From: Ascaphus truei
Taxonomy: Eukaryota; Chordata; Amphibia; Anura; Ascaphidae
Length of the DNA stretch: 64,000 nt
NCBI GenBank assembly: GCA_036426205.1
Contig: CM071570.1
Location: 140,263,048-140,327,047, forward strand
Direction: 5' to 3'
Under the pieces are notes generated by a model. It did no database searches and was not told the origin of the DNA. It saw nothing but the letters and a program-made list of their open reading frames with translations. Below, in pieces: positions 1 through 11,301 of the stretch. Numbering within the stretch: the first letter of the stretch is position 1; each line of letters starts with the position of its first letter. A program made the translations under genes and the position numbers.

Positions 1-472
1 AGATGTCCTGCACCTCATACACTCATCTTCCAGCCTTGATGAGGAGCCTGGAATGAGCAGGTGATGACACTTGTTTCAGGGGGTGAGGTACACAATGAAC
101 TCCAGAGCAACTATAAGAAAAATAACTAAGATTTTTGATTGACATGTGTACATACTTAACCTAGAGTTGTGACTTTGGAGTCATTTATGCTAAATTCACA
201 TCACTTAACATAAAATGAAAAGATGTTTCTGGCAAGACTGTGTAACTTATGCCATTTTAACATCATGTACATTGAGGCTACTTTCCACTTGTTTATGTAA
301 CTAACATAAGAACCAACAATGTGTATTGGCCGTAATGGCGTTGTAAAATGTTGTGTGTCTAATTGGACCATACAAACTCTTCTGCATATCCTTGTGTAGT
401 ACTATTAAAATAATAATGTACATACTACATCACCGGCAGTTGACTGTGCTTATAATTCAGTATGTCCACTGT
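1..472. other. No gene recognised
   Basis: AT-rich sequence with no convincing coding frame, RNA gene or repeat end. The short open frames have no recognisable family features. The first identifiable repeat begins at 473. Confidence 0.5.
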
Positions 473-893
473 GGCGACACACTTTATTGCGAGCTTCGGC
501 TAGTCTGCACGAATTCGGGGTATACGCGCGGTGGTGTATTGGAGGTTTTTGTGACGGTTTGTCTGCCCGAGATGCATTGAGCGTATTTTCCACGGTCAGG
601 GATTGACACTTTTGATTCCCGCTGGCTGCAATACGCACAGTAATATACGTTAATGGATATCTTAGAGGGCATCTCAATTCATGAATTTATGTCCATATGG
701 TAGTAGCAACGCGAAGCATTGCAGGCTATTAATCCTAATCATTTCATTAACAATTAGGCCGCCCTGTGCAGCAGGCTGAACCATCGGCTTGGTGGAAGGC
801 CAAACGCAACGGGTTGTCTAGAGCGTGAGAGCGGCACATTCGAGGTATCTGCAGGTACATCTGGGTATTGGCTCGAGAATGAAAGTAGTGTGG
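473..893 (+). mobile_element. Small non-autonomous TIR element, copy 1
   Basis: The segment opens with GGCGACACACTTTATT and closes with a decayed inverse of the same end (gctcgagaatgaaagtag). Its whole length aligns, with many substitutions, to the reverse complement of 2571-2963. There is no coding capacity, so it is MITE-like. The superfamily was not recognised and no clean target duplication was seen. Confidence 0.7.
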
Positions 894-1949
894 TGCACGT
901 ATTGTGGGAAATGTAACTAATTTTGTATGGGATATGTGTTTACATTTATAGAAGCAGGTGTAAGCGCTCAATGTGGCTGAACACTCAACAACTCCTTCAG
1001 TGTGTCGGCTCACTAGATGTACTGGGGTGGCTAACTTTGCCGTTTCTATAAGGCTTCCAATAACATATGAGTGAAGGAATGAGTTACTACGTTTTCATAC
1101 AGTAGTGGCCTGGTAGGTTGAAACGGTTTTGCATAGAATTAACTTTCAAAATGAGTGGATGAACATGTCTGTGTAGCTGCCAGCTTCTCAGAACTGTAGT
1201 CCCTCCCCCAAGACGTGACAGCACCCTGAGTTTTAATGTTGATGAAAGCTGTAAGGCGTGTCAAAAAAAGTTTAACCGAGAACATGACCCTGTGATCTAG
1301 GCTGGGTGCCCAACCCAGCCCCCTGTGTTATCCTCTATGATGTGATTACATATATATTGCAGCGTGGTTTCACATGAGCGAAATAAATAACTGAATTGCG
1401 CTTACATATGAACACATTCAATAACTAAATGCTACAATGTTCTCTAATTAATGGTCTCTGTATATGGACCCATGAGCAAAACGGAACGTGTTAATTAAAA
1501 AATAACGAAATGTATTCAGTGTAATTTAGTGTATGATTCGCCATTTTGAATGCCCATCTTGCCATTGCAAGCATTGAATGAGGCAGGAATGTCCTGTTTA
1601 TAGGTGTTACAAATTATTCACTGCTCTCATTATGTATGATATTAAGGTATATTATTTACAACAGACAACGTATACATATTACTTGATATGCTATTTTGCA
1701 CTGTCGCTTACACAGGTCTTGCAACCCTGTTAGTTCCCATCCAATCGGCCAGCTACAGTGTTCTCCACTTGTGGCAGCACAAGGGATGTGGGGGAGGAAC
1801 AAATGTCTATGCAAATGAGTAGCACTCAGTGGCCACCCTTTTGGCACCAATATGATATTAATAGCTCTTTTTTTGTGTAGGACAGACTACATATAAACTA
1901 TATATAGATTAATAGATTATGAGGATGAGAGAATGGGATATATCGATTA
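894..1949. other. No gene recognised
   Basis: AT-rich sequence between the small TIR element and the decayed Harbinger exon. I see no domain, RNA gene or repeat boundary that can be supported. Confidence 0.5.
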
Positions 1950-1989
1950 ATTATGTAGGTATGCGTCTAGCTTTATTGGTGTAAGAAAG

Positions 1990-2426
1990 TATAAGTATGC
2001 AGCGGGGGGAAGAATATAGAGTAAGAAACTGTAACCTAAGAAAGTCTGTTTTATACAGTACCATTTGTTCACCTGTGGAAATGGAGAGACCAGAATAAGA
2101 TTCTGATATCCTTTGTCTGTCTGCCGGGCAAACCCCTTCACGATGACGGGAAGATAATTTTTCCCGCATTTGCTCCATCCAATGGTGTGTTGGTAAAAGA
2201 TGAGAGCTCTGTGCGGACGGCCCACCGCAGTGCCAGATAGCATGCATCCGCTGGCTTGTTATTTTTTTTTTTTTAATGTTTGCCACTGATGTCGTGTTGT
2301 TGAAATACTCTTCCGACAATTCTAACTGCGGTCCGCTGACATGATTCCACCACGCAGATGCACAGCACAATGTATATGTTGTTCCACATTTCTTTTTTTT
2401 ATGGTGGCTGATTAACTTGTCTCGCC
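1990..2426 (-). pseudogene. Decayed exon 2 of Harbinger Myb-like gene
   Basis: On the minus strand a splice acceptor (tttctcaag) is followed by sequence that continues the Myb/SANT-like fold of exon 1 in the right phase. After a lysine run comes KEMWNNI, then SCQRTAV, where family members have a LW..I helix and a ..RT.. segment. Further on, CGGPSAQSSHLL and MEQM resemble the glycine-rich linker and C-terminal part of Harbinger Myb partners. A run of eight A residues is out of frame (six or nine would keep the frame), and later frames shift again, so this copy cannot give a full protein. The alternative is chance similarity in a 139-codon open frame at 1951-2370. Intron phase and motif order argue against that. 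Confidence 0.55.
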
Positions 2427-2570
2427 CTTGAGAAATACAACACTATTATGAACGTGAATTATTCATTATAAAAAACAACAGTTTCCTAATAACTGCTACT
2501 TGATCCAAGAAATCCAAACATGGTGGTTTAGGTGTCATATGTATACGCACATGACATGACTTTCCTGCCC

Positions 2571-2963
2571 CGACACACTTTATTCGAGCAAATACCCAGT
2601 ATGTACCTGGCAGATACCTGGAATGCGCCGCTCCTCACCTCTGACAAGCCCCGTTGCGTTTGCCTTCCCAGCCTGGGTTCATGCCTGGCTGACGGGCGGC
2701 TGATCTGTTAAATGATAATGATTAGGATTTAATAGGCTGCAATGCTTCGCGTGTCTACCAGATGGCATAAATTCATGAATTGTAATGCAGTATATATATA
2801 TATATATATATACTGTGCAGTATTGCAGCCAGCGGGAATAAAATGCTTCAATCCCTGCCTGGAAAATACCTCAATGCACTCGGGCAGAAAACAGTCACAA
2901 ACCTCAATACACCCGGGTATACCCGAATTCGTGGGACTAGCCGAGCTCGAATAAAGTGTGTCG
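2571..2963 (-). mobile_element. Small non-autonomous TIR element, copy 2
   Basis: The 19-bp terminal inverted repeat is CGACACACTTTATTCGAGC at 2571 and its exact inverse at 2945-2963. It is homologous, in the opposite orientation, to 473-893. It lies inside the intron of the Harbinger Myb-like gene, so it is younger than that insertion. It carries a TA microsatellite near 2790-2812 and has no coding capacity. Confidence 0.8.
2790..2812. repeat. (TA)n microsatellite
   Basis: Alternating TA tract of about 22 bases inside TIR element copy 2. It is absent from copy 1 and probably expanded after insertion. Confidence 0.9.
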
Positions 2964-3191
2964 CCAGTGTACGTGTAAACATACAAATGTAAGGAAGCTT
3001 GCATGAATATTGTATGAACTTTGGGTCAATTGTACGACTGATTGTTATTGTCGTTATAAAGCATGAGGCAAATATGTGTGTAACAATGAAGTTGAATTGA
3101 TAGATATTATGGAATAATATTTTGATATTAAGACACCTCACATGACCTAGGATAACATGTGTTTGAAGAATTAATGCAAAGATAGACTTAC

Positions 3192-3603
3192 CTAGTAAAT
3201 GCCCATACAGAAAGTCATAGTGCTCCTGAATCCCTGTGACAAGAACTGTATTTTCCTGTTCATTGAACCGAGGATTACGTGGCCGCTCCACACGTTTCTT
3301 CCAAATACGTGCAGGCCCAGAGCTTGGCTGCTGCTGACTGGACTCTCCTTCTTCCAATGGAAGAGACTCCAAAAGCGGGCCACCAGCAACCACCCCACCA
3401 CCAGACACCCCAGCAACAGAGCCACCAGAAGCACTCGCACTCACAGCTACACTACTCACACTCCCAGCAACACCATTCGCATTCGCAGCAACAGCACTCC
3501 CCTGAACCCTACGTTCACTCAGATGCGTACTCGCACGACTACCAGTACCACTCACACCAGCATCACTCTTCCCACGCCTTGCGGCCATACCTCTAGCACT
3601 CAC
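3192..3603 (-). CDS. Harbinger Myb/SANT-like accessory protein, exon 1
   Basis: An open frame of 137 codons plus one base starts at the ATG at 3603 and ends at a consensus donor (CTAG|GTAAGT, intron from 3191). The N-terminal ~110 residues are low-complexity Ala/Gly/Ser/Val. Then PRNPRFNEQENTVLV and HYDFLYGHLL give the first helices of a Myb/SANT-like DNA-binding domain of the NAIF1/Harbinger type. In Harbinger transposons the Myb-like protein binds the transposase and element ends and brings the transposase to the nucleus and target DNA. The gene reads inward from the Harbinger-type end at 4060-4081. The intron was invaded by a MITE (2571-2963) and exon 2 is decayed, so the gene is probably dead although exon 1 is clean. 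Domain call good; function by family. Confidence 0.75.
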
Positions 3604-4081
3604 AAAGAACAGAAAAGAAATTTAAAGCCAATCGCACTGAACACTTACAAATATAAAACAAGACAAAAATGTAAACAAAACAACACAGGACAAACGTCTC
3701 CCAATACACAACAACACTCTTAGTCAATATGAAATGTGTAAATTGGGCAGCTCTGTGTGTCTCTCTCTCTCTCTCACTCCCAACAACCCAGAGAATGAAT
3801 AACAATTCACGCTGCCTTTAAATGGGCCGCTCAATCCAAAACATGCTTGCTTCGGCAGATTCAGAAAGAAGTTTAATTGGCGAACCTAACACCACCCGCC
3901 ATGCACGCCGATACACCTGTGTGTGATCGGCAAATCATCGGCAGAGTGGGCGCAAATGTTTTCGACTTGATTCGGAATGGATTCGGCACTTATAGCATAC
4001 GGAGAGGGAAAATCGCCAGAATCATGCCGATAAGGTACCCTTGCCGATTGCACTTTTTCGCCGCTTACTGCATAGAGCCCT
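3604..4081 (-). mobile_element. Harbinger-type terminal region of the Myb-gene half
   Basis: Read on the minus strand, the region begins AGGGCTCTATGCAGTAAGCG at 4081, matching the ends of the elements starting at 34136, 14441 and 56410. Repeated CGCCRATT/GCCGATAA-type subterminal motifs follow, then a CT-rich stretch (3757-3776) just upstream of the Myb-like start codon. It is the end and probable promoter region of an autonomous Harbinger copy whose other end is not recognisable in this window. Flanking TA-rich bases fit the TWA target preference of Harbinger elements, but only one side can be seen. Confidence 0.65.
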
Positions 4082-4589
4082 ATGTTAGAGATAGATGGCA
4101 GCTTTTTATATTGCCTATTTACCTTACACAGATCTGGGCATCGCTGCACTATCCAGATCTTGAGCCATTCTACTGATGCTATACCTGCTTCCATTGTCTA
4201 TTTGTATTTGCATGTATTTTACACTCACGATTGGGTGCAATCTCTGGGTGCAATCTCTGAGGTCCTTTTGATTGTTGTCTTAGCCAATGCTGGTATTACT
4301 CTTGCACACATGAGCAGCCCTGTTTCTATGACAATGAAGGACACGCTTTTAAGTCGGCTGCTATACTGCTGATCAGCACTCTACTAGGAGCAAACTATGC
4401 CTTAATGAATTCTGTATGACTCACTATTAGCACTCTACTAGGTCACTACTAATCTACTTCTCTACTACTCACTACCAACTGCTGGAGGGCTGAATGATGA
4501 CAACACTGAGACGTGATTGCCTTTTTGTCGCTTTTGGTTGATTTTTTAATTGGTTTGGGTGTTGGTATATCTGTGGGTGTGGGTATATA

Positions 4590-4721
4590 TTGCACTACAG
4601 TCACTGTTTCATTGACTCCCTTGAAGAAGGTCCCTCTGTGTGGACCAAAAGGAACATACTCTTTGAGAAAGCGCTATTAGCGTGAAAAACATGGGAGGAG
4701 AATCCCTTTTTTGTCCCTGGT
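4590..4721 (+). mobile_element. PLE-1 upstream tail (left of the L1 insertion)
   Basis: It resembles PLE terminal sequence. The stretch ctctttgagaaagcgc...gcgtgaaa parallels ctctttgacgaagcgc...gcgtgaaacgcg at 48634-48670, a hammerhead-like core common in PLE ends. The sequence resumes after the L1 at 11286 and runs into the PLE-1 reading frames, so this is one insertion-split element. Confidence 0.6.
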
Positions 4722-4737
4722 ATGTTCTCTGTTTTTT
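4722..4737. repeat. 16-bp target-site duplication of the L1 (left)
   Basis: ATGTTCTCTGTTTTTT is repeated exactly at 11286-11301. It fixes the L1 boundaries and shows insertion by target-primed reverse transcription at a T-rich site. Confidence 0.9.
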
Positions 4738-5107
4738 TTTTTTTATAACTTTGATTTTATTGGGTGATACATTACATACGTGATAACACTGCCCATTGGC
4801 TTACAAAAAACCCACCGTATTTTCTTCTCCAACCACCGCCAAAACAGAAACTGACCGACAAGACTTACAAGACTGACAGGGAGACGGGAACACAGGGAAG
4901 TTGGGGAGGGGAGGTGGGATATGGAGGGGGCGACCTCGTCGATGGGAGCTGCTGTTCCATCTACCCGCTTTTCCTGTATGTGCTCGAGTTTCCTTCTAAT
5001 GGTAATGATAATGGTATATGTCTCTACCTCTCGGAGGGACCCCGTTATCTGTGGTTTCCAGCCTACCGTCCATCGTAGGAGATCCCTACTGTCCAGGATC
5101 CGTTTAG

Positions 5108-8100
5108 TCACTGGAGAACGCATATTCTATCTATTATTGCAGTATAGTGGTACTGTCCACCCCCGGTATGTCTGTCTGCGCCAACCATGGTGACCAGACT
5201 TTTAGAAAATTTGTAAACAAACCAAATTCTGTTCCTGATTTGGGGTACAATTGGAATATCTGGTTGCTTCCACAATGCTGCGATCTCACATCTGGTGGCA
5301 GTGGCAAAATGTGTAATTAATTTATGTGTTGCGTTCGAGAACCCCTGGACCCGCCTGCCCAAAAGGAACTGCCACGGGTGAAGAGGGATCTCCACCCCAA
5401 TCAGCCGCTGCAGCCACACTTTAATTTCCGCCCAAATCGGAGCCACCTTTGTGCAGGACCACAGCATGTGGTGCAGGTCCGCTCTTTCTCCACACTGCTT
5501 AGGGCAGAGCGCAGAATAGCCTCTGACAAATTTAGATAGTTTAGTTGGGGTTTAGTACCAGCACATCAGGACTTTATATGCGTTCTCCTTTAACGTGATA
5601 CAGATAGAGCTTTTAGCTGCTGCCTGCAGGATCCTATCCCAGTCCTCGTCCTCTAGAGTCTCCCCTAAATCCGCTTCCCATTGTCTCATATAGCTAAGTC
5701 TGGGATCGTCCTCTGTCCCGGGGCAGATCACTTCCATGTACATTCTAGAGTTTAGTCCCCTCGTGTCCATTCTTCTTGAACACAGCTGCTCAAAATTTGT
5801 TCTCCGGGGCCGAATAGGGGCCTTGTTATAGAATGCCCTGATCTGTAGGTATCTAAAGAATTCAGAGTTAGGAATATTTTTTTCCTCTTTGATATGAGCA
5901 AAGGTTTTGACTACTTTGTTGCCTTCCAGATCATTTAGTTGGAGATACCCAGCCTGAATCCATTTGGAGAAATTAGAGCTATCCAGGCCTGGAGCGAAAT
6001 CCGGGTTACCCCATATGGGGGTCATCAAGGAGTTTTGCGTTGTAAGAGAACTTCTAAATTTGGTGGCCTCCCAGACCTTCAAGGAACTCAGCATGGCCTG
6101 CAGAGGTGTTCGCATTCTAAACCGGCTAATCTTGGGCAGCTAGATCAGGTTTCGCAGCTCTACGGGTGCGCAGCACTCTCTCTCCAGCGCCACCCATCTC
6201 CAGAGAGTCGGGTCAGCGTGCCACTGCAAAATCTGCGTTAACTGAGCTGCTTCGTAGTAGGCGAGCAAGCAAGGCACCCCCAGCCCTCCTCTCGAGGTCG
6301 GCCTCCTCAAGATATCTTTTCTAATTCTGGGGACTTTTTTATTCCAGATAAACTTCGTTATTGCGGACTGTAACGAGAGGATCTCATCTTTTGGCAGGGG
6401 GATCGGGAGGGCCTGGAAAAGGTATAGCATCCGTGGGAGGAGATACATTTTTTCGCTATGAATTCTACCTATCCAGGAGATGCCACACTCCGCCCATCTC
6501 CTGAGATCCTCTTGTAAAGTCTTAAACAACCTGGGATAATTTGCCTTATACAAGGCTTTGTAGTCCTTGGTTATATATACCCCTAGGTATTTGATCGTGG
6601 AGGGCTGCCATTTAAAGTTAAAGTTTAGTCCAATTAGTTTTTCCACTGGTTTAGGTAAATTTAGATTGAGGGCTTCCGACTTGGCCTGATTAATTTTGAA
6701 CCCGGAAATTTGGTTAAATTTCCCTAGAATTGAAAACACATTGCGGAGAGAGGTAAGAGGTTTAGATAATGTCAGGATCACATCATCCGCGTACAGTGCC
6801 ACTTTATGTTACTGCTCTTTTAATGTTATTCCCGAAATGTCCGGGTTAATCCTCTGATGTGCCGCCAAGGGTTCTATACAGAGGGCGAACAACAAGGGGG
6901 ACAACGGGCATCCCTGCCTCGTGCCACTGCGGATCTGGAATTGTTCCGATGGGAACCCCTGGTGTCGCACCCTTGCCGCTGGCCCCTCGTACAGTGCCAT
7001 AATGGCTCCCAATAGGCATCCCTCAAAGCCAAATGCCTCTAGCGTCTCTCTCAGGTAGGGCCAGTCGATCCTATCAAAGGCTTTTTCTGCATCCAGACTT
7101 AACACCATTGACGGAATGTTTTGTTTTTGAGCCAGATCAATCAAATCAATTATTCATCTGTGCTGGGAACGAGGCCCCTTGTAAGACCAAATTAAATAAT
7201 TTCAGCATATGCGGGGCTAGTATTTTCACATATTTTTTGTAGTAGAGGTTTGAGAAGCCATCTGGACCGGGCGCCTTGGCTGGCTTAAGGGACTTTACAA
7301 CTTCCGTTAACTCTTCTAAAGAGAAGTCTTTCTGTAACGCCTCTCTCTCCGTCCTGCTCAGTGTTGGCAAATTCGCCTCTTTTAAAAATTCTCGGAGATT
7401 GTCCCTTGTTTTCTGATTGTGTATGACCTTACCCCCATCATAGAGCGATTCATAGTAGTTTTTAAATTCCGCTACGATCCGCTTAGGATTCGAGGTAAGT
7501 TCCCCCCCCTGCGTGCGAATAGATTGAATGTGGTAGTTTGGTATTTTGTTTCTGAGTCTATTGGCTAGGAGGGTGTCCGGCTTGTTCGCCTTCTCAAAGA
7601 ATCTGCGCTTAGTCCAGCTCATCTCTTTTTCAGCCTGGGAAGCCAGTCGTATGTTTAACTGTCGTTTGGTATCTAAAATTTGTTCCAGGGCAGATTCATT
7701 TTTGGAGCTTTTATGCTTTGCGGTGAGGGATGCCAATTTCTCCCACAGCTCTTTGATCTGGCTCTCTTGTTCTCTTTTGCGCCTAGCAGCTAGCCACATA
7801 AGAGATCCCCTGAGGGTAGCCTTATGGGCCTCCCACAACGTTGCGAGTGATGACACACTACCCTCGTTCTCCGTAAAATACTCCTTGATCTTGTCTGCGA
7901 TCTCTAGTTCAATTTTTGGGATTTTCAACAACAGCTCATTTAGTCTCCAACCCGCTCCTGGTCTGCCTAGCAAATTTAGTGTGCACCGCAATGTCGTGTA
8001 TTCCCGAATGGGAGACCACTGGGACCAGTCTATTGGATACAAGGAAATAATCGATCCGGCTATAACAGTTATGGGGGTGGGAGTAAAACGTATAGTCCTT

Positions 8101-8837
8101 GGTCTGTGGGTGTTGCTCCCTCCAGATGTCCACTAGCTGGCAGTCCCGAAGTCCTTGGGTAATGTTTGGTATGTCCTGTCTGAGGGGGGGGGGGTTAGGT
8201 GCTGTGCAACGGTCTAGCTTAGGGTTTAATGTCCTGTTCAGGTCTCCTGCCACAATCATATGTCCCTTTGCCTCCTGCTGCAATCGCCGGAAGAAAAGGG
8301 AAAAAAATTCTGCGGCTGGCTCGCATGGAGCATATATTCAGACCAGTGTGCACGCAATGTCTTGTATATAATGTATACCTTGTTCATTTATGTAACTGTA
8401 CTTGTAACCATGTATTATTTGTTTTACTCTGTGCCCAGGACATACTTGAAAACGAGAGATAACTCTCAATGTATTACTTCCTGGTAAAATATTTTATAAA
8501 TAAATAAATAAATAAGTGTGAGGGACTGACCCAGAACGGACCCCACGAGGATAATGAATCTGCCCTCTGCGTCCACCACCTTCTTGTCTAGTTTGAACGA
8601 TATTCTATTATGGATAGCAATGGCTACCCCTCTCTTTTTTTATTTTGCCGATGCTAGGTGTACAGTGCTAAAGTCTTTGTCTAAGAATTTGGGGAAGCTA
8701 GCTTTGGAAAAGTGGGTCTCTTGGAGAAAGAGAATGTCAACTTTGTGTCTTTTGTAATCTTTAAGGGCCAATTTACGTTTTGCGGGGCTGTTAAAACCTT
8801 TAACATTATGGGAAATGCACCTGATCTCTTTATTCAT
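5108..8837 (-). pseudogene. L1 ORF2 (endonuclease-reverse transcriptase), broken
   Basis: It starts at the ATG at 8837 (MNKEIRCISHNVKGF). The APE-type endonuclease shows FLQETHF, then VAGDLN and the SRIDYFL motif near 8020. The RT shows KAPGPDGF at about 7260, LSLDAEKAFDRIDW (motif A), GTRQGCPLSPLLFALC (motif B) and YADD at about 6795 (motif C). The C-terminal part has CPKQCGERADLHHMLWSC, the Cys/His segment of L1 ORF2. Defects: a CR1 insertion at 8308-8517; a gap at about 7145 that removes roughly 60 residues between KAPGPDGF and motif A; a frame break at about 6805 just before YADD; further frame changes near 6130; and a TAA in the C-terminal frame near 5555. The protein would have made the L1 cDNA in the nucleus. 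Not functional as read. Confidence 0.88.
8308..8517 (+). mobile_element. CR1-group LINE 3' fragment inside L1 ORF2
   Basis: It ends in CCTGGTAAAATATTTTATAA followed by ATAA repeats, the same 3' tail as at 53262-53379. It interrupts the endonuclease frame, which resumes on the other side (…VLGQSLT before, FFRRLQQEAKG after). It is a severely 5'-truncated CR1 copy of about 200 bp in the opposite orientation to its L1 host. Confidence 0.8.
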
Positions 8838-10179
8838 TGTGTTTGTCTCGAGGTGACTCTCTATCTGTGCTCTTCCAGGTTGTTCTGATCTTCTGCAGCG
8901 GTGCGCTGTTCGTGGCTCCGGCGTGTCCATTTTCGCCTCTTCCTGCTTTGGTCGCACTTGGGGAGGGGGGGTGTAGGATAGCGGGGTGTGACACATAAGG
9001 GAAGACCAGAAGGGAACACAAATGGAAAAACAACATGTAAATACATGCACAACAAAAACAATATGTTCTCCACTCCAGGACCGCCTCGTCCTGTAGCAAA
9101 GTCCAGCGTCCTTGGGGTGTTGACTCCTGTGGCCTCCGGAACCACTACACTCTTTCACCCCCAAAGGACTTTGACAGGATCCAGGGGGACCCACCTCCCT
9201 TGACCCTATCTTCAGCGCATGCCGACCCCGAGGTATGAAGCTCCCTCACCACCCCGTGCCCGCGCTCTCTGTATACCCCATTTAACCTCATGAATCCATA
9301 ATCTGAACCTTGGTTGCCTTAATTTGCCTGTCTGAGCTCTAACCTGAGCTTCTGCGGGATTCGAACTACCCCTCTAGCGTGCCTCCCGATTGTCCACACT
9401 CTGTCCCCGTCTCTATACGCCTATGTGCTCCTATCTACCCTGCCCCCCCGCCTCTCTACAGGCCCCCACCTTGTACCTTCCTTCTCCTATCTGCTCACCT
9501 CCTCTGTCGCATCTCGTCCTACCTTCTTCCTCCTCTTCCCCTCCCTGAACTTTCCTAATTGATGTACCCAGCTGCCTCCAACCTTCTGGGCGACCTGCTG
9601 TCCGTCCCTATCCCCCCCCTTACCCTGCGGCCTTCTAACCCCCCCCCCTCTGCCCTTCCGCCCTTGTCGCAATGTCCGGCACTGGGCTGGGTTCATGCGC
9701 GGGGCTTTCCTCCTTCCGATGACACTTGCCGGTGCACCCCCGCCTGCTTATGATGTCATCTGCCCCACTCAAGATGGCATCTATCCATACGGCTCCAGGT
9801 GATGACGACTTACGGTTTCCGGCGGCCGCCATTTTGGATTGTCTGCTGCCTCGTGAATGACGGAGCGCACTCTCTGCTCCCGCCTTTTTACCTCTTCCTG
9901 GTTCTGCGCTTCACGCTGGATCTCGAGGAGCGCCCTTTCGCCCGCCATCTTCCTGCAGCCTCCTGGGACCGGAATCGAAGGTAAGTTTTTCTCTTTTCTT
10001 TATCAGGAGCTGCCGCGAAATGTGCTGTTTGATGGGGGGTATTCGAACATCATCCGGGGGCTTCCAAATTTCCCTTTCGATGGGGCATTACGGCTAATAT
10101 GCCGTCCCGTAACGCACAGGTAGGCAACATATCTTGGCACTTAACTGGACAACTTTTAACTTGTAACTGTTAACTTTGT
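8838..10179 (-). other. L1 inter-ORF spacer, GC/C-rich
   Basis: No family motif was recognised. The sequence is rich in CCCC and CCTC tracts and carries only low-complexity open frames. It lies between L1 ORF1 and ORF2 and is unusually long for an L1 spacer (about 1.3 kb), so it may hold extra inserted sequence. Confidence 0.5.
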
Positions 10180-11142
10180 GTGAGCCATTCTTGGACTTTG
10201 GTGAGCCCGCTCCTCCGCTCCATTCAGGCTCCAGAGAATCTGCCTCGTCTGCTGCCCTTACTGGGGCGCCCTTCAGGCCCAGTTTAGCTAGGAACTACGG
10301 CCCCTCTGTAAGGTCTTTCATCATGAGGGACCTCCCATTCCGTTCCACCTGCAACCTAAACGGGAAGGTCCAACGGTACCTCACATTTTGCTCACGTAAA
10401 ACTTTAGTGACCGGCAGCAGGCTGCGGCACCTCATTAGGGTGACGGGGGACTAGACTTGAAAAATAAGCATTTTATTGTTTTCGAATTTGACGAAAGGCA
10501 GGGCCCTTGTTTGGCGTAAAACCGCCTCCCTTGTAGTATAGAAATGCAGTCGGATAATAATGTCACGAGGCTGTTCATTTTGGACTGGTCGGGAGCGTAG
10601 GGCTCTATGGCAGCGATCCATAGCGAGTGCCTCCTTGCTACAGTCCGGCAGCAGGGATTCCAGCCAGCGTGCAGTGTATTCTTCACAGTCTCCTACCTCC
10701 TCGGAGACCCCCCTTATTCTATGTTATTCCGCCTGTCGCGGTTCTCCGCATCTTCCTGCCGCTCTTTTAATTTATCTATTTGTCTCTTTAAGTCGCCTGT
10801 CTTCTTCTATGTCTTTTTCCCTGCTCGGATGGTGAGATCCACTTTATTTTCTAGGTCGTCCGTTCTGGTCCCCAGCTTTACCACATCTCTTTTGACTTCT
10901 TTAATTTCGGCCTGTAGTAGGGATTTGAGATCATTATAAAGTCTCTCAAAATCACAGCGCCATACTGGGAGCAGGGATTGACTGTTCATACCTTCCTCAT
11001 CCCCCTCTTGCTCCGTGTCAGTATCCGGATTTGAATCCGGCGCCATTTCTCCTGCTTGCTCACTCGCGCCCGTGCCTCCAAAGTAAGCCCTGACATCGGC
11101 CAGCTTTTGCTTTTTTTGCCCTGCTGGCTTCTTCGGGGCCAT
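10180..11142 (-). pseudogene. L1 ORF1 (RNA-binding coiled-coil protein), broken
   Basis: It starts at the ATG at 11142 (MAPKKPAGQKKQKLADVRAYF). An acidic linker follows, then a charged helical stretch (ERLYNDLKSLLQAEIKEVKR, TDDLENKVDL), the coiled coil that trimerises L1 ORF1p. After frame breaks near 10806, 10690 and 10435, LREQNVRYRW and FPFRLQVERNG give the C-terminal domain typical of L1 ORF1p. The wild-type protein coats L1 RNA and acts as a nucleic-acid chaperone. It lies upstream of ORF2 in the standard L1 order. It is broken by small indels; the rest is well conserved. Confidence 0.75.
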
Positions 11143-11285
11143 CCTGGTATGTTTATACGGTAGTGTCCGTAGGTTTTATAAAGATTTTGTGGTTTTTGGG
11201 GTGTTTTTAATGCTGTCTTCTTTGAGCGCGGGACGGAGCTATACACTTATGCTTTCATACCCCGATCCGTCGCGCATGCGCCTCC

Positions 11286-11301
11286 ATGTTCTCTGTTTTT
11301 T
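11286..11301. repeat. 16-bp target-site duplication of the L1 (right)
   Basis: Exact repeat of 4722-4737. Beyond it, PLE-1 sequence resumes. Confidence 0.9.

Larger units (their letters stand above)
4738..11285 (-). mobile_element. Near full-length L1 retrotransposon
   Basis: A minus-strand LINE bounded by a 16-bp target duplication, with its poly-A end seen as a T run from 4732. In order on the minus strand it has a 5' UTR (11285-11143), ORF1 (from 11142), a spacer, and ORF2 with endonuclease, reverse transcriptase and C-terminal Cys/His region. It is inactive because of frameshifts, a deletion inside the RT, a premature stop and a CR1 insertion at 8308-8517. The presence of both ORFs and the 5' UTR is unusual because most LINE copies are 5' truncated. 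It inserted into PLE-1. Confidence 0.88.

Noticed and set aside
3199..3723. 174-codon plus-strand open frame rich in Thr/Ser/His
   Set aside because: It is the antisense shadow of the Myb-like exon and its low-complexity N-terminal region.
9487..10123. Open frames in the C-rich L1 spacer as genes
   Set aside because: Proline-rich low complexity on both strands with no family resemblance.
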